A stretch of DNA of 64,000 nt from Streptomyces iranensis (lineage in GTDB: Bacteria > Actinomycetota > Actinomycetes > Streptomycetales > Streptomycetaceae). The translations under genes and the position numbers were made by a program. The DNA lies in contig NZ_JAGGLR010000014.1 in NCBI RefSeq assembly GCF_017874715.1, forward strand, positions 62,001 through 126,000. Direction: 5' to 3'. This document shows, piece by piece, positions 33,342 to 43,040 of this stretch; the first letter of the stretch is position 1, and each line of letters begins with the position of its first letter. A model generated the notes under the pieces. It was not told where the DNA came from and searched no databases. It saw only the letters and a program-made list of their open reading frames with translations.

Positions 33342-34847
33342 CTACGACCTGGCCCAGCCCAGCGACCTCTCGACCGCCCGCCGCCAGCTCTCGTACTCCG
33401 CCTCCCGCCGCGCGGGGTCCATCGTGGGCATCCACTGGGCCGCGCGGTGCCAGTTGCGGCGCAGCCCCTCCAGATCCGGCCAGTAGCCGGAGGCGAGCCC
33501 GGCGGCGTAGGCGGCGCCGAGGGAGACGGTCTCGGAGACCATGGGGCGCACCACGGGCATGTCCAGGACGTCGGCCAGGAACTGCATCAGCAGATTGTTC
33601 GAGGTCATCCCGCCGTCCACCTTCAGCTGACGCAGCGGCCGGGGCGAGTCGGCGTTGACGGCGTCGACCACCTCCCGGGTCTGCCACCCGGTGGCCTCCA
33701 GGACGGCACGGGCCAGATGCCCCTTGGTGATGTACGAGGTGAGCCCGACGATCACCCCGCGCGCGTCGCTGCGCCAGTGCGGGGCGAACAGCCCGGAGAA
33801 GGCGGGGACGATGTAGCAGCCGCCGTTGTCCTCGACGCCGCGGGCGAGGGTCTCGATCTCGGGGGCGCTGTGGATCAGCCCCAGGCGGTCGCGGAACCAC
33901 TGCACCAGTGAGCCGGTGACGGCGATCGGGCCCTCCAGGGCGTAGACCGGCGGCTCGTCGCCGACCTTGTAGCCCACCGTGGTCAGCAGCCCGTGCCGGG
34001 ACCGTACGAGCTCGGTGCCGGTGTTGACCAGGAGGAAGCTGCCGGTGCCATAGGTGCACTTCGCCTCGCCGGGGGCGAAGCACGTCTGCCCGAACAGCGC
34101 CGCCTGCTGATCGCCGAGCGCCGCGCAGATCGGGACGTCCGGCAGCAGGGCGCGGGCCATGCCGTAGCACTCGGCGGAGGAGCGGATCTCCGGCAGCATC
34201 GCCCGGGGCACATCGAAATAGGCCAGCAGTTCATCGTCCCAGGCCAGGCTGCGGATGTTCATCAGCATGGTGCGGCTGGCGTTGGTGGCGTCGGTCAGGT
34301 GCAGCCCGCCGTCGGGCCCTCCGGTGAGGTTCCAGATCAGCCAGCTCTCCATGGTGCCGAACAGCACCTCGCCGCGCTCCGCGCGCTCGCGCAAGCCGTC
34401 GACATGGTCGAACAGCCAGCGCAGCCGTGGCGCGGAGAAGTAGGTCGTGGGCGAAAGACCGCAGCGTTCCAGGAAGAAGTCGTCACCGGTGGTCCGCCGC
34501 AGCTCCTCGACATAGCCGCTGGTACGGGTGTCCTGCCAGGTGATGGCGTGGCCCACCGGAACGCCGGTGCGGCGGTCCCAGACCACCGTGGTCTCGCGCT
34601 GATTGGCGATGCCGATCGCCGCGATCTGCTCGGGCCGGATCCCCGCGCCCTCCAGGGCCCGGGGGACGACGACACGGCGCAGATGGGACCAGATCTCGGT
34701 GGGGTCGTGCTCGGCCCAGCCGGGCCTGGCGAAGTACTGCTCATGTTCTCGCTGGCCGACCGAGACCAGCCGTCCCTGGTGGTCGAAGAGGATGCACCGG
34801 GTGGACATGGTGCCCTGGTCGATGGACATCACATAGCGTTCAACCAT
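33342..34847 (-). CDS. glpK: Glycerol kinase
   Basis: 501 aa FGGY kinase, full length. SIDQGTMSTRCILFDHQGR replaces the usual DQGTTSTR at the N terminus. HAITWQDTRT, GDQQAALFGQTCFAPGEAK and KVDGGMTSNNLLMQFLAD are as expected for GlpK. It phosphorylates glycerol to sn-glycerol 3-phosphate in the cytoplasm. It follows the IclR regulator by 43 nt. There is no glycerol facilitator or glpD next to it, so it is probably a secondary glpK locus. Confidence 0.95.
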   Translation of the reverse strand: MVERYVMSIDQGTMSTRCILFDHQGRLVSVGQREHEQYFARPGWAEHDPTEIWSHLRRVVVPRALEGAGIRPEQIAAIGIANQRETTVVWDRRTGVPVGHAITWQDTRTSGYVEELRRTTGDDFFLERCGLSPTTYFSAPRLRWLFDHVDGLRERAERGEVLFGTMESWLIWNLTGGPDGGLHLTDATNASRTMLMNIRSLAWDDELLAYFDVPRAMLPEIRSSAECYGMARALLPDVPICAALGDQQAALFGQTCFAPGEAKCTYGTGSFLLVNTGTELVRSRHGLLTTVGYKVGDEPPVYALEGPIAVTGSLVQWFRDRLGLIHSAPEIETLARGVEDNGGCYIVPAFSGLFAPHWRSDARGVIVGLTSYITKGHLARAVLEATGWQTREVVDAVNADSPRPLRQLKVDGGMTSNNLLMQFLADVLDMPVVRPMVSETVSLGAAYAAGLASGYWPDLEGLRRNWHRAAQWMPTMDPARREAEYESWRRAVERSLGWARS

Positions 34848-34890
34848 GGCCTGGCCTGCCTTCGGGCGGGTTGGAGCAGGGCATGGGGCA

Positions 34891-35658
34891 TCACCAGCGG
34901 GCCGCGCCGAGATCGCGGGAGATCGCCCGAGCGGCGTCGCGCGTCAGCCCGACGAGCGAGCCATGCGGCCGTCCCTTGCTGTCGCAGAGGCGGTCCATGG
35001 CGCCGGAGATGCCGACGGCGCCCACCACCAGGCCGCCCTGTCCGCGGATCGGGGCGCCGATGTCCGCCTCGCCCATCATCATTTCCTGTCCCGCGAACGC
35101 CCATCCGGTGTCGCGGACCTCGGCCAGCGCCCGGCTCAGCTGCTGGGGGGAGTCGAGCGTATGCCGGGTGTAGCTCTCCAGTTCGGTTTCCATGAGCGGC
35201 TCCAGGGGAGTCGCCCCGTACGCCAGCAAGATCTTGCCCAGCGCGCTGGCGTGCAGGGGCAGCAGCGAGCCCACGTCCAGGGTCTGGAAGGTGTCATCGG
35301 GCCGGAAGACGTGGTGGACGATGAGGACCTTGCCCTCCAGGGGCACTCCGAGGCGGACCGCCTCACCGCTGCGCGCGGCCAGGGCGTCGGTCCAGTTGAT
35401 GGAGCGGGACCGCAGCTCGTTGATGTCGAGATAGCTGGTCCCCAGGTGCAGCAGCGCCGCGCCGAGCTGGTACTTCCCCGTCGCCTTGTCCTGTTCGACG
35501 AAGTCGACGCTCTGCAGGGTGCGCAGAATCCCGTGCGCGGTGCCTTTCGCGAGGCCGAGCGAGGCCGCCACCTCGCCCAGACTGAGCCGACCGGACCCCT
35601 GGGCGAGCAGCCGCAGGATCGCCGCCGCCCGCTCGATGGACTGCACCGGGCCGGCCAT
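34891..35658 (-). CDS. IclR-family regulator (GylR-like)
   Basis: 255 aa. The N-terminal winged HTH is SIERAAAILRLLAQGSGRLS followed by LGEVAASLGLAKGTAHGILR. The C-terminal IclR effector domain includes LDVGSLLPLHASALGKILLA and VVGAVGISGAMDRL. First gene of the glpK unit, so probably the glycerol-responsive repressor of glpK, as GylR is in S. coelicolor. The long in-frame upstream extension runs antisense through the ATPase gene at 35857 and is discarded. Confidence 0.92.
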   Translation of the reverse strand: MAGPVQSIERAAAILRLLAQGSGRLSLGEVAASLGLAKGTAHGILRTLQSVDFVEQDKATGKYQLGAALLHLGTSYLDINELRSRSINWTDALAARSGEAVRLGVPLEGKVLIVHHVFRPDDTFQTLDVGSLLPLHASALGKILLAYGATPLEPLMETELESYTRHTLDSPQQLSRALAEVRDTGWAFAGQEMMMGEADIGAPIRGQGGLVVGAVGISGAMDRLCDSKGRPHGSLVGLTRDAARAISRDLGAARW

Positions 35659-35715
35659 GTCGCGATCGTAGCTCTTCGGCCTGGGGCACAGCCTGTCGGC
35701 GAGAACGCCAAACGT

Positions 35716-35728
35716 TCGGCAATGCCGA
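35716..35728. promoter_or_regulatory. Candidate IclR operator
   Basis: Perfect palindrome TCGGCA-A-TGCCGA about 58 bp upstream of the IclR start, in the gap between divergent genes. Placement suggests autoregulation of the iclR-glpK unit. Confidence 0.5.
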
Positions 35729-35856
35729 CCCGGATTCGTTGACCCCGGCGGTTGGTGCCCATAGCGTCCGTATCGGGACAAGAAGAGCAGTATGCCGAAA
35801 GGTGACCCGAAGGGTGCCCGGCAGAGAGACAGAACCCGGCTTGGAGAGGAGGAGAC

Positions 35857-36498
35857 GTGGCGGAACAACTCAGCCTGCCGACACCTGGCGTCACCGGGCA
35901 CGGCGTCACCGCGCCCGGTATCACCAGGCACGGCGTGACCGGGCAGGCCGCGGGGACCGTCGATCTCACCGACGTCCGTCTCATCGGCTCCCAGGCGCCG
36001 GACCCGGACTCCCTGATGGCGTCGGGGGCCGCCCGTGCCGAAATCCCGGACCGGCCGCCGGCGGCGATGCGCGACGAGGCCCCGGTCCGGCCCTCGGCGG
36101 ACGAGGCCGGCGACCATGTCCTGCCCGTCCCGCACATCTGCGAGGCCGTCGCCACCGTACGGCGGCGGGCGCACGCGCTGCTGTCCGAATGGGAGCTGCC
36201 GGCCGACCGGGTCGACGAGGCGCTCATGGTGATCTCGGAGCTGGTCACCAACGCGATCCTGCACGCCCTGCCCCCGGCCGTGCTGCGGCTGAGCTGGACC
36301 GAGTGCGAGGGCGGCGCCGGTCTGCGCATCGAGGTCACCGACGGCGGCCCGATCCCCGCCGATCAGCGGGCGGACGAGGACATCGAGCCCGATGAGCACG
36401 GCCGCGGGCTCGGCATCGTCACCGCGCTGTCCTCGCGCCACGGCAGCCACACCTGCCATGAGGGCATCACCTGGTGGGCGGACCTGCCGGCCGCCTAA
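35857..36498 (+). CDS. ATP-binding protein, anti-sigma/RsbW-like histidine-kinase fold
   Basis: 213 aa, GTG start after a strong GGAGAGGAGGA. The C-terminal half is a HATPase_c_2 domain: N-box ELVTNAILHA, G1 box EVTDGGPIP, and HGRGLGIVTALSSRHGS. The first 90 residues are disordered-looking and begin with a short Gly/Thr/His repeat (GVTGHGVTAPGITRHGVTGQ). Streptomyces has many such orphan kinases that bind anti-sigma antagonists or BldG-type proteins. The last 4 bp overlap the convergent P450 gene. Confidence 0.88.
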   Translation: MAEQLSLPTPGVTGHGVTAPGITRHGVTGQAAGTVDLTDVRLIGSQAPDPDSLMASGAARAEIPDRPPAAMRDEAPVRPSADEAGDHVLPVPHICEAVATVRRRAHALLSEWELPADRVDEALMVISELVTNAILHALPPAVLRLSWTECEGGAGLRIEVTDGGPIPADQRADEDIEPDEHGRGLGIVTALSSRHGSHTCHEGITWWADLPAA

Positions 36499-37751
36499 CC
36501 GACGGCCCGGTCCCAGGTGACCGGAAGCCGGTGGACTCCGTAGACCAGCATGTCGTGGCGCAGCGGCACCTCGTCGGGCGGCACCGCCAGGCGGAGCGTG
36601 GGGAAGCGCCGCAGCAGGGCGGGGTAGCCCGTCCGCATCTCCATCCGCGCCAGATGCTGGCCCAGGCACTGGTGAACGCCGTAGCCGAAGGCGATCTGAT
36701 CGCCTGGGGCGCGGGTGACGTCCAGGGTGTCCGGGGCGGCGAACCGCGCGGCGTCCCGGTTGGCCGAGGCCAGCGCCCCGACCACCGTCTCCCCGGCCCG
36801 CACCCGCGCCCCGGCGATCTCGAGGTCCTCCCGAGCGACCCGTACGATCCCGAACTGGACGATGGTCAGATACCGCAGCAGCTCCTCGACCGCGTCGTCG
36901 ATCACCTCGGGCCGCTCGCGCACCCCGCGCGACTGCTCGGGGTGGCGCAGCAGCGCGTAGGTGCCAAGGGCCAGCATGTTCGCCGTCGTCTCATGGCCCG
37001 CGACGAGCAGCAGCAGCCCCACACCGGTCAGCTCCTCGTCGGTCAGCCCGGCCGCCGTGGCGCTGCCGGGGCCGCCGGCCGCGTCGTGATCGCCGTTGAC
37101 GAGACGAGAGAGCAGCGCCTCGTCCGGCCGCCGCCGCTTGGCGTCGATCAGCCCCCGCATGTACTCCCACAGCGCGTCCCGGGCCGCGTAGACCTCCTCC
37201 TCGCGCTGGCCGAGCCGGAGCAGAACGGTGGCCCACCGCTGGAAGTCGGCCCGGTCCTCGTACTCCACCCCCAGCAGCTCACAGATCACCAGCGACGGGA
37301 TCGGCTGGGCGAACGACGTCACCAGGTCGACCGGGGGACCGGCGCGCTCCATCGCGGCCAGATGGTCCTCGACGATCTCCTCGATCCGCGGTTGCAGTCC
37401 CCGCAGCCCCCGGGCGGTGAACCACTTGCTCAGCAGCCGCCGGTAGCGGGTGTGCTCGGGCGGGTCCATGCCGATGAACGAGCCCAGCATGCGGCGGTCG
37501 TCGGGGCGGACCGGAAACGCGTGCACCGGCGAGGAGGTGCGGCGGCGGTCCGAGCTGAAGCGGTCGTCCGCCAGCAGCCGCGTCACGTCCTCGTGCCGGG
37601 TGAGCAGCCAGCCCACCTTGCCGTCCGGAAAGGCCAGCCGACTGGCACCGCCGTCCTCCCGCAGCGCCGCGTAGGCACCGGGCGGATCGAAGGGGCAGTC
37701 GCGATGTCTGGGCAGCGGCGCGGGAGCCGCCGCGCGTGATGTGACGGACAC
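36495..37751 (-). CDS. Cytochrome P450 (CYP105-like)
   Basis: 418 aa. Complete P450 motif set: I-helix LLVAGHETTANML, ExxR in EELLRY, and heme loop FGYGVHQCLGQHLAR. The N-terminal segment FDPPGAYAALREDGG and DDRFSSDRR resembles CYP105 members, which commonly act on xenobiotics or macrolides. No ferredoxin gene follows. GGGAG precedes the GTG start. The gene stands alone between convergent and same-strand neighbours. Confidence 0.93.
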   Translation of the reverse strand: MSVTSRAAAPAPLPRHRDCPFDPPGAYAALREDGGASRLAFPDGKVGWLLTRHEDVTRLLADDRFSSDRRRTSSPVHAFPVRPDDRRMLGSFIGMDPPEHTRYRRLLSKWFTARGLRGLQPRIEEIVEDHLAAMERAGPPVDLVTSFAQPIPSLVICELLGVEYEDRADFQRWATVLLRLGQREEEVYAARDALWEYMRGLIDAKRRRPDEALLSRLVNGDHDAAGGPGSATAAGLTDEELTGVGLLLLVAGHETTANMLALGTYALLRHPEQSRGVRERPEVIDDAVEELLRYLTIVQFGIVRVAREDLEIAGARVRAGETVVGALASANRDAARFAAPDTLDVTRAPGDQIAFGYGVHQCLGQHLARMEMRTGYPALLRRFPTLRLAVPPDEVPLRHDMLVYGVHRLPVTWDRAVG

Positions 37752-37887
37752 GGAAACGCTCCCTTCGAAGACGAACCGGGTCCCTCCCTTTCGAGCGTAG
37801 CGACGGCCACGGCGTTGCGCATCCGCCGCAGGGGAGCCGGAGAGCGCCCTCGAAGGCGGCCCGCGCCCGCTGCTCGGCCGTCAGCGG

Positions 37888-38787
37888 TCAGGCCGGTCGG
37901 GCTCCTCGGTCGGGGAGAAGGGCGGCCGCGTGGCGGAGCAGTGCGTGCAGGGCCGGGTTGTCGTTGTTCTTGCGCCACACGAGGTTGAGTTCCACCGGCT
38001 CCGGAGTGGTCAGCTCCACCGATTTGAAGACGGTGTTCGGGTAGCGCGGCCGGGCGGCGGTCTCCGGGACCAGGGCCACTCCCCAGCCGCCGTTCACCAG
38101 CGCCAGGATGGTGTGGACCTGGCTCAGGTACTGGGAGAAGACCGGGGTGGCGTGTGCGGCGCGGAAGATGCTGATGAGCAGCTCGTTGAAGTAGCGCGCC
38201 TCGATGGGCGAGTACATCAGCAGTTCCTGCCCGTCGAAGTCGGCCACCTTCAGCGGTCCTTCGCCCGCCGCAAGTGGATGTCCGGTCGGCAGGGCGGCCA
38301 GCAGCCGCTCCCGGGCAGCGGGCCGCGAGCGCAGATCCGGTCCGGTGACCGAGGGCCGCACCAGACCCAGGTCCAGGCTCTGTTCGGTGACGGCCTCCAG
38401 CTGGTCACGGGTGACCATCTCGCGCAGGGTGATCTCCGCGCCCGGCATGGCCGCACGGGCGATCTCCAGCAGTGTGCCCAGCAGGGAGTGGGCGCTGGCC
38501 GCCGTGAAGCCGATGGCGATGCTCCCCGCCTCGCCCGTGGCCACCTGCTGGGCGGCGAGCACGGCGTGCTCGGACTGGCGCAGGATGCGGCGGGCCTCGG
38601 TGAGGAAGGCGCGTCCCGCGGGGGTGAGCCGCACCGAGCGGTTGGTGCGCTCCAGCAACTGGACCCGCAACTCGGTCTCCAGCAGCTGGATCTGGCGGCT
38701 CAGCGGCGGCTGGGTCATCTTCAGCCGCTCCGCGGCCCGGGTGAAATGCAGCTCCTCGGCGACCGTCACAAAGCTGGTGAGTTGCAT
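37888..38787 (-). CDS. LysR-family regulator of the aldarate module
   Basis: 299 aa. N-terminal LysR HTH with the signature VAEELHFTRAAERLKMTQPP and LSRQIQLLETELR, and a C-terminal periplasmic-binding-type effector domain. Divergent from the galactarate/talarate dehydratase gene with an AGACG...CGTCT inverted repeat between, so it probably activates that operon in response to a sugar acid. The protein resembles the second LysR at 46735. The in-frame extension to 38976 would cross the divergent promoter and is rejected. Confidence 0.92.
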   Translation of the reverse strand: MQLTSFVTVAEELHFTRAAERLKMTQPPLSRQIQLLETELRVQLLERTNRSVRLTPAGRAFLTEARRILRQSEHAVLAAQQVATGEAGSIAIGFTAASAHSLLGTLLEIARAAMPGAEITLREMVTRDQLEAVTEQSLDLGLVRPSVTGPDLRSRPAARERLLAALPTGHPLAAGEGPLKVADFDGQELLMYSPIEARYFNELLISIFRAAHATPVFSQYLSQVHTILALVNGGWGVALVPETAARPRYPNTVFKSVELTTPEPVELNLVWRKNNDNPALHALLRHAAALLPDRGARPA

Positions 38788-38838
38788 GAGCGTGAACAAC
38801 GATGCTCTCCCGGTATCAACGCATGCCAATTTTAAGTT

Positions 38839-38853
38839 AGACGTAGATCGTCT
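38839..38853. promoter_or_regulatory. Candidate LysR binding site
   Basis: AGACG-TAGAT-CGTCT, an interrupted palindrome with the usual AT-containing centre, between the divergent LysR (38787) and dehydratase (38952) genes and inside an AT-rich patch. Confidence 0.55.
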
Positions 38854-38951
38854 GGCGACCTTAGCTTGCAAAGGAGCTCGTCGGCCGCCCGGGGGCGGTT
38901 CCGGCGACATCCACTCGCCCCGCATACGGGCCCCACACACAGGGACAACAC

Positions 38952-40130
38952 GTGGTGACCACATCGCATACGGCAACGCACGCCGCGCAGCAGGCAGGAG
39001 AGGCGACCCTCGACCGGGTCTCCTGGATCCGAGTGTCCTCGGTCGTCCTTCCCCTGACCACTCCCATCAGCGACGCCAAGGTGCTCACCGGGCGCCAGAA
39101 GCCGATGACGGAAGTGGCCTTCCTCTTCGTCGAACTCGCCACCGAGGAGGGACACGAGGGCATCGGCTTCAGCTACTCCAAGCGCGCCGGGGGGCCCGGC
39201 CAGTTCGCCCACGCCCAGGAGATCGCTCCCACCCTCCTCGGCGAGGACCCCAGCGATATCGCCAAGATCTGGACGAAACTGGTGTGGGCCGGTGCCTCCG
39301 TGGGCCGCAGCGGGCTGTCCACCCAGGCGATCGCGGCCTTCGACATCGCCCTGTGGGACCTCAAGGCCAAGCGGGCCGGGCTGCCGCTGGCCAAGCTGCT
39401 GGGCGCACACCGCGACACCGTCCGCTGCTACAACACCTCCGGTGGCTTTCTGCACACCCCGACCGAGCAGCTGCTGGAGAACGCGTCGGTCTCCCTGGCC
39501 GGCGGAATCGGCGGCATCAAGATCAAGGTGGGTCAGCCGGACGGCAAGGAGGACCTGCGCCGGCTGACCGCCGTACGGGAGCACCTGGGCGATGACGTAC
39601 CGCTCATGGTGGACGCCAATCAGCAGTGGGACCGGCCCACCGCACAGCGCATGGGGCGCGCCTTCGAGGAGTTCGGCCTGGTCTGGATCGAGGAGCCGCT
39701 GGACGCCTATGACGCGGCCGGTCACGCGGCCCTCGCCGCCTCGCTGGACACCTCCGTGGCCACCGGGGAGATGCTGGCCAGCGTGGCCGAACACTGGGAG
39801 CTGATACGTCACAACGCGGCGGACGTCATTCAGCCCGACGCACCGCGCATCGGTGGCATCACCCAGTTCCTCAAGCTGGCCACCCTTGCCGAGCAGCACC
39901 ATCTGCAGCTCGCCCCGCACTTCGCGATGGAGATACACCTCCACCTCGCGGCCGCCTATCCGCAGGAGCCGTGGGTGGAGCACTTCGACTGGCTGGAGCC
40001 GCTGTTCAACGAGCGGCTGGAGATCCGCGACGGCCGGATGCGGGTGTCCGCGCGGCCCGGCCTCGGCATCACCCTCAGCGAGCAGGCCCGCGCCTGGACG
40101 GGCGCCAAGGCGGAGTTCGGCGCCCGATAA
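38952..40130 (+). CDS. Galactarate / L-talarate dehydratase-like enolase
   Basis: 392 aa mandelate-racemase-group enzyme. Motifs match the L-talarate/galactarate dehydratase branch: YNTSGGFLHTP, K190-I-K192, metal ligands D221 (VDANQQWD), E247 (IEEPLD) and E273 (TGEML), and catalytic H323 (APHFAMEIHLH). It would dehydrate meso-galactarate and/or L-talarate to the keto-deoxy acid. First gene of an operon with a GntP permease and glucarate dehydratase. GTG start at 38952. Confidence 0.88.
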   Translation: MVTTSHTATHAAQQAGEATLDRVSWIRVSSVVLPLTTPISDAKVLTGRQKPMTEVAFLFVELATEEGHEGIGFSYSKRAGGPGQFAHAQEIAPTLLGEDPSDIAKIWTKLVWAGASVGRSGLSTQAIAAFDIALWDLKAKRAGLPLAKLLGAHRDTVRCYNTSGGFLHTPTEQLLENASVSLAGGIGGIKIKVGQPDGKEDLRRLTAVREHLGDDVPLMVDANQQWDRPTAQRMGRAFEEFGLVWIEEPLDAYDAAGHAALAASLDTSVATGEMLASVAEHWELIRHNAADVIQPDAPRIGGITQFLKLATLAEQHHLQLAPHFAMEIHLHLAAAYPQEPWVEHFDWLEPLFNERLEIRDGRMRVSARPGLGITLSEQARAWTGAKAEFGAR

Positions 40131-40310
40131 GCCCGTTTCACACCACGCCGGTCACGGATCCATGGCCATACCCATTGACCGGTGGTGTTCACCCCTCTAA
40201 CCTCCATCTGCATATATAGACGGAGTGCATGTACGTGGACTCCTTGGCCCGTCTGGCAGCCGTTCGAGTCTCCGGCTCAACCGCCCGCAGTTCAAAGGGG
40301 AACTGAAGAC

Positions 40311-41648
40311 ATGCCTCTAGTCGTCGTCGGAATCAGCGTGGCGATCCTGCTGTTCCTCATGACCAAGCTGAAGCTCAACGGCTTCATCGCACTGCTCCTC
40401 GTGGCCGTCGGCGTCGCGCTGGTGCAGGGGGTCGAGATGGAGAAGATCCCCGATGTCCTCGGAGAGGGCGTCGGGGGCCAGATCGGCGACACCATGCTCG
40501 TCGTCGGTCTGGGCGCCATGGTCGGCCGGGTCATGGGCGACTGCGGCGCGGCCCAGCGCATAGCCAACACCCTCATCGACACCTTCGGACTGCGCTGGGT
40601 CCAGGTGGCGATGGTGGTCACCGCCATGCTCATCGGCGTGACCATGTTCTACGAGGTGGCCTTCGTCATCATCGTGCCGGTGGCGTTCACCATCGTCCGG
40701 GTCACCCGCAAGAACCTGCTGTGGGTCGGCCTTCCGATGTCCATCGCCCTGTCCACCATGCACAGCTTCCTGCCGCCCCACCCCGGGCCCACCGCGGTGG
40801 CCTCGACCTTCCACGCCTCCGTCGGCCTGACCCTGTTCTACGGGCTGTTCATCGCCATTCCGGCCGGTGCGCTGATCGCCCTGGTGTGGCCGCGCCTTCC
40901 GTTCGTCCGCCGGATGGACCCCGAGATCCCCAAGGGCCTGGTCAGCGAGCGCACCTTCACCGAGGAGGAGATGCCGGGCCTCGGCTGGTCGCTGTCGGTG
41001 GCCCTGGTCCCGGTGGTGCTGATCGCGGGCGCCGCGGTGACCGACATGGCCGTGTCCGGCTCCAGCCCGGTCCTGCACTTCATCACCTTCATCGGATCCG
41101 CGCCGATCGCCCTGCTGCTGACCCTGCTGCTGGCGGTGTGGGCGTTCGGCCCGCGGATCGGCCGGAGCCTGTCCGAGGTCAGCGCCTCCTGCAACTCCGC
41201 CGCCCAGGCGATGGCGATGATCCTGCTGGTCATCGGGGCCGGTGGCGCGTTCAAGCAGGTCCTGGTCGAGGGCGGGATATCCGATTACATCAAGGACCTC
41301 ACCGACGGCTGGTCCATCTCGCCGATCATCCTCGCCTGGCTCATCGCCGTCGTCCTGCGGGTGGCGCTCGGCTCCGCCACGGTCGCCGTGGTCACCGCCG
41401 CCGGTGTGGTGCAGCCGCTCCTGGAGAACAGCGGAGTCCACCCCGAGCTGATGGTCCTCGCCGTCTCCTGCGGATCGATCGCCTTCAGCCATGTGAACGA
41501 CCCCGGCTTCTGGATGTTCAAGGAGTACTTCAACCTCTCCGTCATCGACGCCATCAAGGCGCGCACCACCTACACCACCGTGCTCGCGGTCCTCGGCCTC
41601 GGCGGCGTGCTGGCCGTCGAGGCCGCCCTCGAAGCACTCAATGTCTGA
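40311..41648 (+). CDS. GntP-family gluconate/sugar-acid:H+ symporter
   Basis: 445 aa, about 12-13 membrane segments. Family motifs: LKLNGFIALLLVAVGVAL, GAMVGRVMGDCGAAQRIA, LPPHPGPTAVA, and a C-terminal FSHVNDPGFWMFKEYF. It most likely imports the aldarates handled by the two flanking dehydratases. AAAGGGGAA lies upstream of the ATG. The 180-bp gap after the first dehydratase holds an AT-rich patch (CATATATAGAC) that could be an internal promoter. Confidence 0.93.
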   Translation: MPLVVVGISVAILLFLMTKLKLNGFIALLLVAVGVALVQGVEMEKIPDVLGEGVGGQIGDTMLVVGLGAMVGRVMGDCGAAQRIANTLIDTFGLRWVQVAMVVTAMLIGVTMFYEVAFVIIVPVAFTIVRVTRKNLLWVGLPMSIALSTMHSFLPPHPGPTAVASTFHASVGLTLFYGLFIAIPAGALIALVWPRLPFVRRMDPEIPKGLVSERTFTEEEMPGLGWSLSVALVPVVLIAGAAVTDMAVSGSSPVLHFITFIGSAPIALLLTLLLAVWAFGPRIGRSLSEVSASCNSAAQAMAMILLVIGAGGAFKQVLVEGGISDYIKDLTDGWSISPIILAWLIAVVLRVALGSATVAVVTAAGVVQPLLENSGVHPELMVLAVSCGSIAFSHVNDPGFWMFKEYFNLSVIDAIKARTTYTTVLAVLGLGGVLAVEAALEALNV

Positions 41649-41701
41649 CACTCGAGGTCCGACACGTCACGTCCGACCGCCCCCGACCCAAGGACGCCAC
41701 G

Positions 41702-43030
41702 ATGAGCCAGCCGACCGTCACCTCGTTCTCCGTCTACCCGGTCGCCGGCCGGGACAGCATGGAGCTGAACCTCTCCGGCGCCCACGGCCCCTACTTCACC
41801 CGCAACGTGGTGGTCCTCGAGGACTCCGAGGGCCGTACCGGACTGGGCGAGGTGCCCGGCGGCGAGAAGATCACCCAGACGCTGCGGGACGCCGAATCCC
41901 TCGTCGTCGGGGCGCGGGTGGGCGACTACAAGCGGGTGCTGCGCGAGATCGGGCAGCGGTTCGGCGACCGCGACGCCGGGGGCCGGGGCACCCAGACCTT
42001 CGATCTGCGCACCACCGTGCACGCCGTCACCGCCGTCGAGTCGGCCATGCTGGACCTGCTGGGGCAGCATCTGGAGGTGCCCGTCGCGGCGCTCCTGGGC
42101 GACGGGCAGCAGCGCGACTCGGTACGGGTCCTGGGCTATCTGTTCTACGTCGGCGACCCCGACCGGACCGAGCTGGAATACGTCCGGGAACCCGGCGCCG
42201 ACGCCGAGTGGTACCGCATCCGCCACGAGGAGGCGCTGACCCCCGAGGCGATCGTCCGTCAGGCCGAGGCCACCTACGACCTCTACGGCTTCGCGGACTT
42301 CAAGCTCAAGGGCGGGGTGCTGGAGGGAAACGAGGAGGTCAAGGCGGTACGGGCGCTCAAGGAGCGGTTCCCCGAGGCCCGTATCACCCTCGACCCCAAC
42401 GGCGCCTGGTCGCTGCGTGAGGCGATCGAACTGTGCCGGCCGCTGCTCGGCACGCTCGCCTACGCCGAGGACCCGTGCGGCGCCGAGGACGGCTACTCCG
42501 GCCGGGAGATCCTGGCCGAGTTCCGGCGCGCCACCGGACTGCCCACGGCCACCAACATGATCGCCACGGACTGGCGGCAGATGACCCACGCGCTGGCGCT
42601 GCAGTCCGTCTCCATCCCGCTGGCCGACCCCCACTTCTGGACCATGCAGGGGTCGGTACGGGTGGCCCAGCTCTGCCATGAGATGGGTCTGACCTGGGGC
42701 TGCCACTCCAACAACCACTTCGACATCTCCCTGGCGATGGTGGCCCACTGCGGAGCCGCCGCCCCGGGTGCGTACAACGCCCTGGACACCCACTGGATCT
42801 GGCAGGAGGGGCTGGAGCGGCTGACCGTCGAGCCGCCGCGGATCGCCGGTGGTGAGATCGCCATCCCGGACACCCCCGGGCTGGGGGTCCGGCTCGACCG
42901 CGACCGTCTCCTCGCCGCCCACGCCCTCTACCAGGAGAAGGCGCTGGGGGCGCGGGACGACGCGGTCGGCATGCGCTATCTCATTCCGGGCTGGACCTTC
43001 GACAACAAGCGCCCCTGCCTGGTGCGTTAG
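41702..43030 (+). CDS. gudD: Glucarate dehydratase
   Basis: 442 aa. Active-site residues of D-glucarate dehydratase can be read with a constant shift from the E. coli enzyme: K201/K203 (FKLKGG), D231 and N233 (DPNG), E256 (AEDPCG), N285 (TNMIATDW) and H335 (CHSNNHFD). C-terminal DTHWIWQEG and RYLIPGW are also typical. Converts D-glucarate to 5-keto-4-deoxyglucarate. AAGGA precedes the ATG. Third gene of the aldarate operon; the follow-on dehydratase/decarboxylase genes are not in the window. Confidence 0.95.
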   Translation: MSQPTVTSFSVYPVAGRDSMELNLSGAHGPYFTRNVVVLEDSEGRTGLGEVPGGEKITQTLRDAESLVVGARVGDYKRVLREIGQRFGDRDAGGRGTQTFDLRTTVHAVTAVESAMLDLLGQHLEVPVAALLGDGQQRDSVRVLGYLFYVGDPDRTELEYVREPGADAEWYRIRHEEALTPEAIVRQAEATYDLYGFADFKLKGGVLEGNEEVKAVRALKERFPEARITLDPNGAWSLREAIELCRPLLGTLAYAEDPCGAEDGYSGREILAEFRRATGLPTATNMIATDWRQMTHALALQSVSIPLADPHFWTMQGSVRVAQLCHEMGLTWGCHSNNHFDISLAMVAHCGAAAPGAYNALDTHWIWQEGLERLTVEPPRIAGGEIAIPDTPGLGVRLDRDRLLAAHALYQEKALGARDDAVGMRYLIPGWTFDNKRPCLVR

Positions 43031-43040
43031 CGTGCCGCCG

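Noticed and set aside
35659..36669. Long N-terminal extension of the IclR frame
   Set aside because: It crosses the divergent promoter and runs antisense through the ATPase gene; the IclR HTH begins at the ATG at 35658.
38832..39983. Leftward open frame of 383 codons opposite the galactarate dehydratase
   Set aside because: Shadow of a gene whose active-site residues are all identifiable on the plus strand.
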